Shown one piece after another: positions 8,640 to 16,485 of a stretch of 64,000 bases of DNA. The position numbers and the translations under genes were made by a program. Position 1 is the stretch's first letter, and each line of letters opens with the position of its first letter. Below the pieces are notes generated by a model, which worked only from the letters and a program-made list of their open reading frames with translations, did not search any database and was not told the DNA's origin. Origin of the DNA: Planctomycetota bacterium (lineage in GTDB: Bacteria > Planctomycetota > Planctomycetia > Planctomycetales > Planctomycetaceae); NCBI GenBank assembly GCA_003388505.1, contig QQVO01000012.1, positions 124,001 through 188,000 on the forward strand. The letters run 5' to 3'.

Positions 8640-8710
8640 GACTTCGGGAGGGGACTCGTTATCCATGAGCTGACGCTCACGGCTACATGCTTTCCGGCTT
8701 CGCCGCTATC
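8640..8710. repeat. REP-like inverted repeat, right flank of transposase
   Basis: Mirror image of the left flank. Positions 8663-8684 are the perfect reverse complement of 8069-8090, and the adjoining GCTTTCCGGCTTCGCCGCT matches the left GCGAAGCGGCGGGAGC in reverse complement with a few changes. Confidence 0.75.
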
Positions 8711-9092
8711 ACAAACGCCTGTCGTATTTGAGAAGGACGTGTGTTATCGGCCACCAGTTGTCACTGTTGGGGTCGCTTGTGTCCATCCAGTAAGAGAGTT
8801 CCTCTTCATGGATGCGTCGATTGTCAAAGAGGGCATGAAGAATTCGATCTTCGAGAGGATGGATTGCACCGGACTGAACAACTTCGTTGAGACACTCCAA
8901 CATGAAGCAGCAAAGCACGTGTTTCTCGGATTCTGGCGTGTCAACACGCTCATACAATCTGATGTATTCCGACAGTTCTGCGATTCGGCAGGAGGTGTAC
9001 TCCGCATCCTGGTCTCCCGATCCAACCCGAGTGGATGGATCCACTCCGATGCGTCTCAACACGTTTTCGATATCGGAGAATCCAAATGGCAT
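8709..9092 (-). CDS. Hypothetical protein
   Basis: 127-aa soluble protein that I do not recognise. It is acidic and mostly helical in pattern, with two cysteine-containing stretches (HVLCCFML near the middle) and a tryptophan-rich C-terminal part (SDNWWPITHVLL). No signal peptide or membrane segment. By eye its base composition is less GC-rich than its neighbours and its codon use is more mixed, which together with the adjacent transposase hints at transfer. Size and helical pattern would suit an immunity-type protein, but nothing in the sequence proves that. Confidence 0.6.
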   Translation of the reverse strand: MPFGFSDIENVLRRIGVDPSTRVGSGDQDAEYTSCRIAELSEYIRLYERVDTPESEKHVLCCFMLECLNEVVQSGAIHPLEDRILHALFDNRRIHEEELSYWMDTSDPNSDNWWPITHVLLKYDRRL

Positions 9093-9158
9093 GTCGGGTG
9101 TCTAGCAATGTTGCAATGAGCTTTCCGCCAGACTTTCCCCTCTCTGTGAATGTCGTTT

Positions 9159-10589
9159 CTACTCGATCCCGTTTTCGACCAGATTATTCTCGACAACTAC
9201 GTTCTCTCCGCCGGTCACCCGCATCCCGACCGAATCGGCCCCCTCCCGTTCGTCGCGCACCATGCAGCCGGTGACGTTGACTGATTCGCAATTCTGGAGG
9301 AGCAGGCCGCAGTGGTCGTTGTCGAGGAGGAGGCAGTCGGAGATGGTGAACCAGCGGCAGTTTTCCAGGGTGAGGGCGGCGCGGTCGTCGCGGGCGCCTT
9401 TGATGACGTTGCTGCTGAGGATGCCTTCGGTCGAGTTGCGGATGAGGACGCCAAGTTTCGAGTCGGCGCCGTCGCCGTAGTGGTAACGGGGATTTCGGTG
9501 GAAGGCGTTGTTCGAGACGACGACTCCCTCGCAGTTGTCGATCACGAGGTTGTGCTCGTATCCCTTCCATACGGTGTTTCCGGTGATCGTGACGCCGATG
9601 GCGTTTTTGATCTCGATGTTGACCTGCACGTCGGAGAGGACATTGTCGGCGATCGTGACGTAGCCGTGGCGGGTTTCGTCCGTGAAGTCACGCGGCGTTG
9701 ACTCGCCATTGAAGCGGATGTTGGCTGAGCCGGGCGCGTCGTGCGAATGCTGGATCGTGCAGCCGACGATGGCGACTTCGGCGATCGAGGCGCCGGTCGA
9801 ATCGAGCCAGATGTTTGCCGTCGGTTCGGAATCGGGGCCGCCCATGTTGCCTTCGATGTCGCAGGTTCCGATCTGCAGGTTGCGGACCTCGCTGCCGCGC
9901 ACGACGATTCCGCCGCCGTCGTTGTAGCTGACGTGGCAGCCGACGATGTTGATCTGGTGCAGGTTGACGCCGTCGAGAAAGATTCCCGCGCCGTGATTGT
10001 CGTAGATGTGGCAATCGGAGATCTGGACGTTGCGGTTCCGCTGGGTGATGTGGATGCCGTGCAGGGCGTCGCGAACGGTGACTCGTGTGATGGTCGGCTG
10101 CATCGTGCCGGTGAGTTCAATGCCGCATGCTTCGGGGTGGCGGCCGATGACTTCGATTCCATCGACGAGCGGCATTCGCTGGTTCTGCCAGACATTGGGC
10201 TGCACGGTATCGGGTGAGGCGGTTCCTCCATGCGTGCCGACGAGGTGGATCGCCGGTCCCGGTCCGTCCATGACGAGCCGGGTGACGCCTGCGGCTGAGA
10301 TCGAGACGGGGCCGACTTCGTCGAGCATGACTTCGAGAGGCCGGGTGAGGCGATACGTGCCGGCGGGGAAGGTCAATTCGCCGCCGCGCGGTCGTGCTGA
10401 GTCGATCCATGCCTGGAGGATGTCGGTGGCGTCTTGTGAGCCGCCTTCGACTGATGTGAGGTCGGGCGCAGCTCTGGGTTGAGCCTGAGGTGCAGCGCCT
10501 GGGCTTTGGACGACGGCCTGGTAGATGGCGATCAGAACGAGCAGGCCGGCCGTGCGGGTGAGGAGGAAGCGCGGGGTGGCGTGGGGCAT
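9159..10589 (-). CDS. Exported right-handed parallel beta-helix protein
   Basis: 476-aa secreted protein. A signal peptide or anchor (about 7-30, hydrophobic LLVLIAIYQAVV) is followed by a pectate-lyase-3-like start (DATDILQAWIDSARPRGGEL, then FPAGTYRL). A long run of beta-helix coils follows, of the type xxxISDCHIYDNHGAGIFLDG, GCHVSYNDGGGIVV and ISDCLLLDNDHCGLLL (about 110-470). Such folds act in polysaccharide lyases, hydrolases and epimerases or serve as binding scaffolds; no catalytic signature for a named family is visible. It lies 82 bp downstream of the MFS gene on the same strand, so both may be co-expressed for uptake and processing of the same substrate. Confidence 0.85.
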   Translation of the reverse strand: MPHATPRFLLTRTAGLLVLIAIYQAVVQSPGAAPQAQPRAAPDLTSVEGGSQDATDILQAWIDSARPRGGELTFPAGTYRLTRPLEVMLDEVGPVSISAAGVTRLVMDGPGPAIHLVGTHGGTASPDTVQPNVWQNQRMPLVDGIEVIGRHPEACGIELTGTMQPTITRVTVRDALHGIHITQRNRNVQISDCHIYDNHGAGIFLDGVNLHQINIVGCHVSYNDGGGIVVRGSEVRNLQIGTCDIEGNMGGPDSEPTANIWLDSTGASIAEVAIVGCTIQHSHDAPGSANIRFNGESTPRDFTDETRHGYVTIADNVLSDVQVNIEIKNAIGVTITGNTVWKGYEHNLVIDNCEGVVVSNNAFHRNPRYHYGDGADSKLGVLIRNSTEGILSSNVIKGARDDRAALTLENCRWFTISDCLLLDNDHCGLLLQNCESVNVTGCMVRDEREGADSVGMRVTGGENVVVENNLVENGIE

Positions 10590-10605
10590 GGTGAGTCCTT
10601 TCCGG

Positions 10606-10668
10606 ATGTCCCGCCGGACGCAGCCGGCGGGCTTTGTGCGGTCGCAGCCGGCGGGCTTTGGCGGCGGC
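10606..10668. repeat. Small palindrome cluster between MFS and beta-helix genes
   Basis: CCCGCCGGACGCAGCCGGCGGG is a hairpin, and the GCAGCCGGCGGGCTTTG half is repeated immediately after it. The layout (arms, then GCTTTG) resembles family D with different arm sequence. Confidence 0.5.
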
Positions 10669-10671
10669 GCG

Positions 10672-12372
10672 TTACTCGGGCAGTTCGCGACCTCTGGTTT
10701 CAGGGGCGAAGACGAGGACGACCGCTCCGACGAGATAGAGCAAGCTCAGGAGGGACCAGGCGTCTTCCTTGGGCAGATCAAGATCTTGAACCCAACCGCT
10801 GAGGATCAGGATGGGGGGGACGATCATGCGGGCCGCATTGAAGCAGAATCCGCCCCCCGTTCCGCGGAGGCGCGTGGGATAGAGTTCGGGGAAGTAGATC
10901 GCGTAGCCGGCGTGCATCCCGAGGGTGAAGAACCCGAAGATCGGGAGCACGATCGTCAGCAGTCCCAGCCCGGCGGCGAACTGGAATGTGAGCACGGCGA
11001 CGATCAGGCCGCCCAGGTGGAAGACGAGAAAGGCGGGACGCCGGCCGACCCGCTCGCAAAACGGTCCAAAGGCCAGCAGGCCGAGTCCGCCGCCGGTGGT
11101 GGCCAGCAGCATGCCGAACATTTCCCAGTTCTTGAGCTTCTGGTCGATACGCAGGCGGACGGCGTGCATCGATTCTCTCACAAACGACGCGCCACCTTCC
11201 GTGAGATCATCGGCGACCACGATCGTTGTGCGGCTGGACGGCTCCTCCGGATTCGGAGGGAATTTCGCGAGGACGCGGTTCGTCCCGCTCTGGGGATCGG
11301 GCTCGACGTCGAACGCGCGGGCTGCCTGCCAGGAACTCGCGAGATAGCTCTGCCGGACGATGTCGAACAACGTTTCCTGCTGCGCCGCGTCGGGAACCGG
11401 TTGCTCCTGGGCCTGCAACTCTTCGAGGGCGTCCTCCCGGGCGGTGTCGAAGACCGGTTGCATCCACTCGCGACGTTCCTCAGCGGTGACGGTCACGCGG
11501 GCCTGGTCCGCCGGGACCGGAACGAAGTAAGGGGTCGCGTCGCGGCGCATCAGGTTGCGGCCGAAGATATGCGCGCCCCAGAATGTCGCGAGTCCGACGG
11601 CCGCCAGGGAAACGCCGACGAGAGTCGGGCGCAGGAGGTCGCCGCGGAAGAGGTCGCTGATGCGGCCCATCGATTGCGAACGGCCGGCAGAGGCCTCGGC
11701 GCGGGCTCGTTCCCAGGACTCGGGTTCTTTGAGGCTGCGGCGGATCCAGAGGATCAGCAGCGCCGGCAGCGCGCCGACGACAAAGCCCAGGCGCCAGGAG
11801 AGTTCGGGATGCTCTTCGCTCTTGAACATCGGATTGCCGATGATCCACACTCCGGCGGCGACGGCGAGGTAGGTTCCAAAGACACTGGAAGCGTGAAAGA
11901 TTCCGCTCACCCGAGCGCGGGCCCGTTGGGGGAACTCCTCGGCGACCAGGGTGCTGGCGACCGCCCACTCTCCGCCGACGCCGATCGCCACGAGGAGGCG
12001 AAACGCCGCCAGGTGCCACCAGGCCATGGAGAGCGCGGAGAGACATGTGAAGGCGGAGTAGAACAGGATCGTCAGCGACATGGTCTTCTTGCGGCCGATG
12101 CGGTCGCTGAGCATGCCGAAGCCGACGCCTCCGACGGCGCCGCCGAAGAGAAAGGCGCCGAGAGCGATGTTGTTGTAGGTGGCGACGGGCGCTCCTTCGT
12201 CGACGAGGGACTTCATCGCCTCGTTCATACTGGCGACGAAGATCTGGCCTTCGAAGACGTCGAACACCCAGCCGAGCGAGGCGATGATCAGCACGGTCCA
12301 CTGGTAGCGGGTGATTCCGTCGTACCAGCGGCGGTCGTCAACGGGTTGATCGGACTCAACGGGTGAAATCAC
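10672..12372 (-). CDS. MFS transporter with large loop insertion
   Basis: 566-aa major facilitator of the sugar/metabolite:H+ symporter type. The inter-helix 2-3 signature GMLSDRIGRKKT is at 86-97, and GVGGEWAVASTLVAEEF at 131-147 matches the sialate/aromatic-acid branch of the family. Twelve hydrophobic segments can be picked out. Between helix 7 (about 248-270) and helix 8 (about 416-435), residues 275-412 form a soluble, charged loop of about 140 residues that ordinary MFS proteins lack; it should face the periplasm. Substrate unknown. Likely in an operon with the downstream beta-helix protein. Confidence 0.9.
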   Translation of the reverse strand: MISPVESDQPVDDRRWYDGITRYQWTVLIIASLGWVFDVFEGQIFVASMNEAMKSLVDEGAPVATYNNIALGAFLFGGAVGGVGFGMLSDRIGRKKTMSLTILFYSAFTCLSALSMAWWHLAAFRLLVAIGVGGEWAVASTLVAEEFPQRARARVSGIFHASSVFGTYLAVAAGVWIIGNPMFKSEEHPELSWRLGFVVGALPALLILWIRRSLKEPESWERARAEASAGRSQSMGRISDLFRGDLLRPTLVGVSLAAVGLATFWGAHIFGRNLMRRDATPYFVPVPADQARVTVTAEERREWMQPVFDTAREDALEELQAQEQPVPDAAQQETLFDIVRQSYLASSWQAARAFDVEPDPQSGTNRVLAKFPPNPEEPSSRTTIVVADDLTEGGASFVRESMHAVRLRIDQKLKNWEMFGMLLATTGGGLGLLAFGPFCERVGRRPAFLVFHLGGLIVAVLTFQFAAGLGLLTIVLPIFGFFTLGMHAGYAIYFPELYPTRLRGTGGGFCFNAARMIVPPILILSGWVQDLDLPKEDAWSLLSLLYLVGAVVLVFAPETRGRELPE

Positions 12373-12548
12373 ATGTCCCTCGCATCTTGCGCGTCAGCGA
12401 CAGGATGGCGGGACAGGGACGGGGATTCAAGTCGGCCGGTTCAGGTGCACGCCGCGCTCTTCAGCGCCGACGTTTCGACGCAAAGACGCGGAGAGGCAAA
12501 GGACCGCGAAGGGGAACAGGGAACAACGGTGTTCAACCGGCATGCGGG

Positions 12549-12578
12549 CGAGGCGCACTGTTCCAGGGTCGCTTGCCG
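12549..12578 (+). repeat. Direct repeat flanking antitoxin gene, left copy
   Basis: 30-bp stretch containing GCACTGTTCCAGGGTCGCTT. It matches 12871-12900 at about 27 of 30 positions in the same orientation, so the small gene between is bracketed by direct repeats. Confidence 0.7.
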
Positions 12579-12593
12579 GGTTACGATACTTTC

Positions 12594-12821
12594 ATGAGCA
12601 CAACCGCCGAACGATTGTTCTCCGAGGCGCTGGAACTTCCGGATGCGGAACGGGCCGCGCTGGCGGCGCGGCTGATCGAGAGCCTGGATTCAGAGGCGGA
12701 GGAAGACGCTGCCGAGAAGTGGGAGACGGAGATCCGGCGGAGAGTTGAGGAGCTCGATTCCGGCGCCGTGAGGCCGATTCCCTGGAGCGAAGTCCGGCGC
12801 ACGATGCTTGGGCTCGAGTGA
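12594..12821 (+). CDS. Addiction module antitoxin-like protein (TIGR02574 type), solo
   Basis: 75-aa helical acidic protein of the addiction-module family usually paired with a RelE/ParE toxin. The pattern is characteristic: RLFSEALELPDAERAALAARLIESL followed by a middle acidic helix and a C-terminal WETEIRRRVEELDSGAV plus PWSEVRR. The conserved start is MSTTAERL; a longer frame upstream runs through unrelated repeat sequence. No toxin ORF follows in the 275 bp downstream, so it is a solitary antitoxin or the toxin has been lost. Direct repeats flank it. Confidence 0.85.
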   Translation: MSTTAERLFSEALELPDAERAALAARLIESLDSEAEEDAAEKWETEIRRRVEELDSGAVRPIPWSEVRRTMLGLE

Positions 12822-12870
12822 TGTCCCACGGTCGTAAAGTGAGACGAATCCACGGACGGCGCGGGAAAGG

Positions 12871-12900
12871 CGAAGCGCACTGTTCCAAGGTCGCTTGCTG
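12871..12900 (+). repeat. Direct repeat flanking antitoxin gene, right copy
   Basis: Partner of 12549-12578, same orientation; contains GCACTGTTCCAAGGTCGCTT. Confidence 0.7.
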
Positions 12901-13003
12901 ACGCGGTTGCAGCAATGAGAATTGCACTGCATTGTCAACGACAGAGAGCCTTTTCGGCGTTGTTCCCGCCCTCAACGATCCGGGGCGCAGGAGTCGAATC
13001 GCG

Positions 13004-13029
13004 AAAAAAAAGCGGCGACGGGTCGCCGC
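13004..13029 (-). terminator. Intrinsic terminator
   Basis: On the minus strand, an 8-bp perfect stem (GCGGCGAC / GTCGCCGC, 2-base loop) is followed directly by eight T residues. It lies about 70 bp after the stop of the minus-strand gene at 13097-13324 and is one of only two textbook intrinsic terminators seen in the window. Confidence 0.85.
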
Positions 13030-13096
13030 AGTCCGAAAGACGCGGCGCCGCCTTGCAATTCGTTGATCGCTCGAAGAGACGGGCCGGACGCTCGCG

Positions 13097-13324
13097 TTAA
13101 CCGGGTGGATCGAAGGCGAGGAGGACGGCGCCGTCTGCGGCGCGGACTTCCGTGGGCAGGCCGCTGCGATGGTGGGCCAGTTCGGCCATTGTTTCCGCCT
13201 CTTGAATCGAACTGTAGACGACCGTCTGGATCCACCGTTCGCGGTGCTTCACGAACATGTAGAATTCTTCGGTATACGATTCGGCTTCTGTCAGCTCGAA
13301 GAAGGCGGTTTTGGCGAGGGACAT
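13097..13324 (-). CDS. Small hypothetical protein
   Basis: 75-aa protein, not recognised. Residues 1-45 (MSLAKTAFFELTEAESYTEE and on, with FVKHRERWIQTVVYSSIQEA) look like one alpha/beta unit; the C-terminus is VLLAFDPPG. No signal or membrane segment. The start chosen is the Met before SLAKTAFF; a longer frame upstream is Arg/Pro-rich and unlike coding sequence. The intrinsic terminator just downstream on the same strand and a TATTAT -10-like hexamer (13445-13450, minus strand) upstream support a real, monocistronic gene. Confidence 0.65.
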   Translation of the reverse strand: MSLAKTAFFELTEAESYTEEFYMFVKHRERWIQTVVYSSIQEAETMAELAHHRSGLPTEVRAADGAVLLAFDPPG

Positions 13325-13657
13325 GGCAGTATTCGTTCTGTTGCCGGGACGGGCTGCAGCGCCGTGAGTCAATGCGACCTGTTGCTGGCTGTCGGGCGAC
13401 CGCCTCGAATGCTGTGGGGGACTCTCTGGAGCGCGGAACCGGAAATAATAGCCCCACGTCACCGTCCGGCGCGAGAATCCAGCAGAAACACGGCAGGTCG
13501 AGGGACCGGATGTGACGGTCCCACGGGGACTAGGGGAGCCCGGCGGCAGGTCGTCGCGGTTGTGCGTTCTGTGAGAGTGAGGAGAGAGGAATCGAGCCGC
13601 GATTCAACGCGGAGCGGTGCCGTGCAGGTCGCGGCGGAACGTTGCGTCTGCAGTTGG
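13325..13657. other. Intergenic region between small orphan and mraY
   Basis: 333 bp without a supported gene. It holds the presumed promoter of the small orphan (TATTAT at 13445-13450 on the minus strand, no good -35). No terminator is visible after mraY. Confidence 0.45.
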
Positions 13658-14761
13658 CTATTGAATCTTGAGACTGGCGACGGCGACGAGTGCCAGGAGG
13701 GCTCCGCCGATCCAGAAGCGGACGACGATTTTATGTTCGTCCATGCCGCGAAAGAGGTAGTGATTGTGCAGCGGGCTGCAGGCGATGAGGCGGTTGCCGG
13801 TGATGCGAAACCAGCCGACCTGCGCCAGCACACTGAGCGTCTCGACGACGAAGACTCCGCCGACGACCAGCAGCAAGACTTCCTGTCGCGTGACCAAAGC
13901 CGCCAGGGCGAGCAGCGCTCCGAGGGGCAGCGCGCCGGTGTCTCCCATGAAGACTTGCGCAGGGTGGCAGTTGTACCACAGGAATCCGAGCATCGCGCCG
14001 ACCATCCCGCCGAGGAGGATGCCCATTTCGCCGCTGCCGGAGACGTAGGGGATGCCGACGTACGCGGAGAGGACGCTATGCCCGGCGAGATAGCAGAGAG
14101 CGGCGAAGGCCGCGCCCGCAAATACGACGCATCCGCTGGCGAGACCGTCGAGGCCGTCCGTCAGATTGACGCCGTTTGAACTGCCGACGAGGACGAGCAC
14201 GCACCATCCGAGGAAGCCGACTCCCAGCGGCAGCGCTACGTTTCCGATGGGCCAGATGAGGTCGGTTCCCATCGGTTTGGACGCTTGAACGGCGTACAAC
14301 CAGCCGCCGGCGATGACGGCGAGGAGAACTTGCAGGGAGAGCTTCTGCCTGACGGTGAGGCCGCGTCGGGCCGTTCGCAGCTTGATCCAGTCGTCAACGG
14401 CGCCGAGCGTTCCGAAACTCAAGGCGACGAAGAGTCCGATTTGCAGGTAGGCGTTCGAGAGATCGCCCCACAGCAGGACGGATGCGACGATCGCGGCCAC
14501 GATGAACAGGCCGCCCATCGTGGGGGTATCGGACTTCGTGGAGTGGAGTTCATTGAGTTTTTCGGAGGCGGAGTCGATCCGCTCGCGGAACCTGGCTTTC
14601 AGCCAGCGAATGACGATCGGTCCGAGCAGGAGCACGGTGAGAAACGACGTGACAACGGCGGCCGCGGTTCTTGCCGTCAGAAAGACGCGGGAATCGCCCG
14701 TGGTATGCGCTTCCATCTGGGAAGCGAAGGGGCGAATTTGTTCGAGGAGCCAGATCAACAT
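13658..14761 (-). CDS. mraY: Phospho-N-acetylmuramoyl-pentapeptide-transferase
   Basis: MraY transfers phospho-MurNAc-pentapeptide from UDP to undecaprenyl phosphate, giving lipid I. 367 aa, the normal size, with about ten membrane segments. Family motifs are visible: the aspartate pair in [19 protein letters not shown] (catalytic Asp of loop 3), and [15 protein letters not shown] near the C-terminal histidine motif. Start MLIWLLEQ is chosen because the N-terminal periplasmic helix follows directly; the upstream extension has no family match. It is the third gene of murE-murF-mraY, separated from murF by 261 bp. Confidence 0.95.
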   Translation of the reverse strand: MLIWLLEQIRPFASQMEAHTTGDSRVFLTARTAAAVVTSFLTVLLLGPIVIRWLKARFRERIDSASEKLNELHSTKSDTPTMGGLFIVAAIVASVLLWGDLSNAYLQIGLFVALSFGTLGAVDDWIKLRTARRGLTVRQKLSLQVLLAVIAGGWLYAVQASKPMGTDLIWPIGNVALPLGVGFLGWCVLVLVGSSNGVNLTDGLDGLASGCVVFAGAAFAALCYLAGHSVLSAYVGIPYVSGSGEMGILLGGMVGAMLGFLWYNCHPAQVFMGDTGALPLGALLALAALVTRQEVLLLVVGGVFVVETLSVLAQVGWFRITGNRLIACSPLHNHYLFRGMDEHKIVVRFWIGGALLALVAVASLKIQ

Positions 14762-15022
14762 CGGAATTGCGGGGGCCCATGTTGCAGTCGGTTGATCTGC
14801 GATTCGAACGGGGTTGCCTGGTCGCGAAAGGAAAAACAAGCCCTGCTGTGAAGCGGCGATTGGAGTGATCGACCCAGTAACCACTATGACCCAATTGCCT
14901 GTAGCGCTTCCATCCGAGACGCCGGGGACGGTGCTGCCGATTCCCGCAAACCGACAGCACACAGCAGGGCTCAATAGTTCCTTCCTGAACGAGTTCTCTT
15001 GGATTCGATGATTGCTACCGAT

Positions 15023-16429
15023 TCAGGCCGCCTTGCGCGACCGGATCCGCTTTTTGTGGGCTGTCGCCAGTTGTTGCAGCGACTCGACGACTGTTTCCAT
15101 TCGCATTGCGCGCGAGCCTTTGACGAGCACGACGTCGCCCGGTTCCAGCCAGCAATCGAGGAGGACGGCCAGTGTGTCGAGATCGTGACAGGCGCCCAGG
15201 CAGCCGGCATCCATGCCAGCTTGTTTCGCACTCCCTGCGACAGTTGCTGCCTGGGCGCCCAGCGCGACCAACCGGTCGATTCCGTTCCGGGCGACGTCGA
15301 TTCCGAGCTGTTGGTGGTAGTGCTCGCTTTCGTGTCCGAGTTCGCGCATGTCTCCGACGACGAGGATCCGATGGCTGGTCGTTTTCCAGTCTCGCAAGAG
15401 GTGGCATGCGGCGTGCATTGACTGCGGACTGGCGTTGTAGGTGTCGTCGATGACCGTCCAGGGACCGATCGTGGAGACCCGGCAGCGTCCCGGCATGGGG
15501 CGGAACTTTGCGAGACCGGCGGCGATGTCTGCGTCATCCATCCCGATTTCGCGGGCGACGGCAACCGTCAACACGGCGGAGGTCAGGAAGTGGCGGCCGG
15601 CGGCGTGGACCATGAACCGGGAGCGGTCGACATGGAACCGGAGCCGGTCGTTATCGATTTCAATTCGGCGGGCGACGACGTCGTTTCCGGCGCGTTCTCC
15701 GGCGAAGAGGACGGGGCAGCGGGCTCGATTGGCCAAAGATCTGGCCCGTTCGTCGTCGCCGTTGATGACGGCGAAGCCGCTCTCGGGAATCGCCTCGATC
15801 AATTCGCCCTTGGCGGTGCAGACGTCGTCGATCGTTCCGAAGCCGTCGAGATGGGCGGGGGCGACGGCGGTGACGACTCCGACTTCCGGCTGCGCGAGCG
15901 CCGCCAGTCGGGCGATCTCACCAACGGCCGAGGCGCCGAGTTCGATCGCGGCGAATTCGTGATGGGATTCGATGGAACACAGGCTGAGCGGTACGCCGAA
16001 GTGGTTGTTGAAATTCTGCGGGCTCTCTGCGCCTTCGAAGCGGATGGAGAGCGTTGAGGCCAGCATGTGACGTGTTGAAGTCTTTCCGACGCTGCCGGTG
16101 ATGGCGATCACCAGAGATTCAAGGCGGCGGCGGTGCCAGGCCGCGAAGTCCCACAGGGCGTGGAGCGTGTCATTGACGATGACGGCCGGTCCGAGGGCGT
16201 CGGATCTTCTTTCTGCGGCGACGATTGAGGCCAGGGCTCCGCGGGAGTGGGCTTCGTGCAGGAAGTCGTGTCCGTCGTGCCGGTCGCCCCGGAGAGCCCA
16301 GAAGAGATCGCCGCGGCGCACCCGTCGCGAGTCGGTTTCGATCCTGTCGAAACTTCGCTCGGCGTCCGAAATGCCGACCGGCTTGCCGCTGGTGGCGGCG
16401 ACCAGTTCGTTGAGGGTGACCGACTGCAT
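15023..16429 (-). CDS. murF: UDP-N-acetylmuramoyl-tripeptide--D-alanyl-D-alanine ligase
   Basis: MurF adds D-Ala-D-Ala to UDP-MurNAc-tripeptide. 468 aa in three Mur-ligase domains: an N-terminal UDP-binding part (about 1-85), a central ATPase with the P-loop ITGSVGKTSTRHML (about 105-118), and a C-terminal domain (about 310 on) with DDTYNASPQSM and VLVVGDMRELG-like motifs. A longer in-frame start would overlap the murE stop by about 60 bp; MQSVTLNELVAAT is preferred because it aligns with family N-termini. Cytoplasmic. Confidence 0.94.
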   Translation of the reverse strand: MQSVTLNELVAATSGKPVGISDAERSFDRIETDSRRVRRGDLFWALRGDRHDGHDFLHEAHSRGALASIVAAERRSDALGPAVIVNDTLHALWDFAAWHRRRLESLVIAITGSVGKTSTRHMLASTLSIRFEGAESPQNFNNHFGVPLSLCSIESHHEFAAIELGASAVGEIARLAALAQPEVGVVTAVAPAHLDGFGTIDDVCTAKGELIEAIPESGFAVINGDDERARSLANRARCPVLFAGERAGNDVVARRIEIDNDRLRFHVDRSRFMVHAAGRHFLTSAVLTVAVAREIGMDDADIAAGLAKFRPMPGRCRVSTIGPWTVIDDTYNASPQSMHAACHLLRDWKTTSHRILVVGDMRELGHESEHYHQQLGIDVARNGIDRLVALGAQAATVAGSAKQAGMDAGCLGACHDLDTLAVLLDCWLEPGDVVLVKGSRAMRMETVVESLQQLATAHKKRIRSRKAA

Positions 16430-16485
16430 GACGTGTCTGAGCCAGGGCGGCGAGTTCGGGCCGCCGGAGGTGATCCTTCTTGAGT

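Noticed and set aside
10525-12366. Long plus-strand ORF (613 codons) opposite the MFS transporter
   Set aside because: It is the antisense of a clear MFS gene; its translation is Glu/Asp/Arg/Gly-rich low complexity with no family pattern, an effect of GC-rich codon bias.
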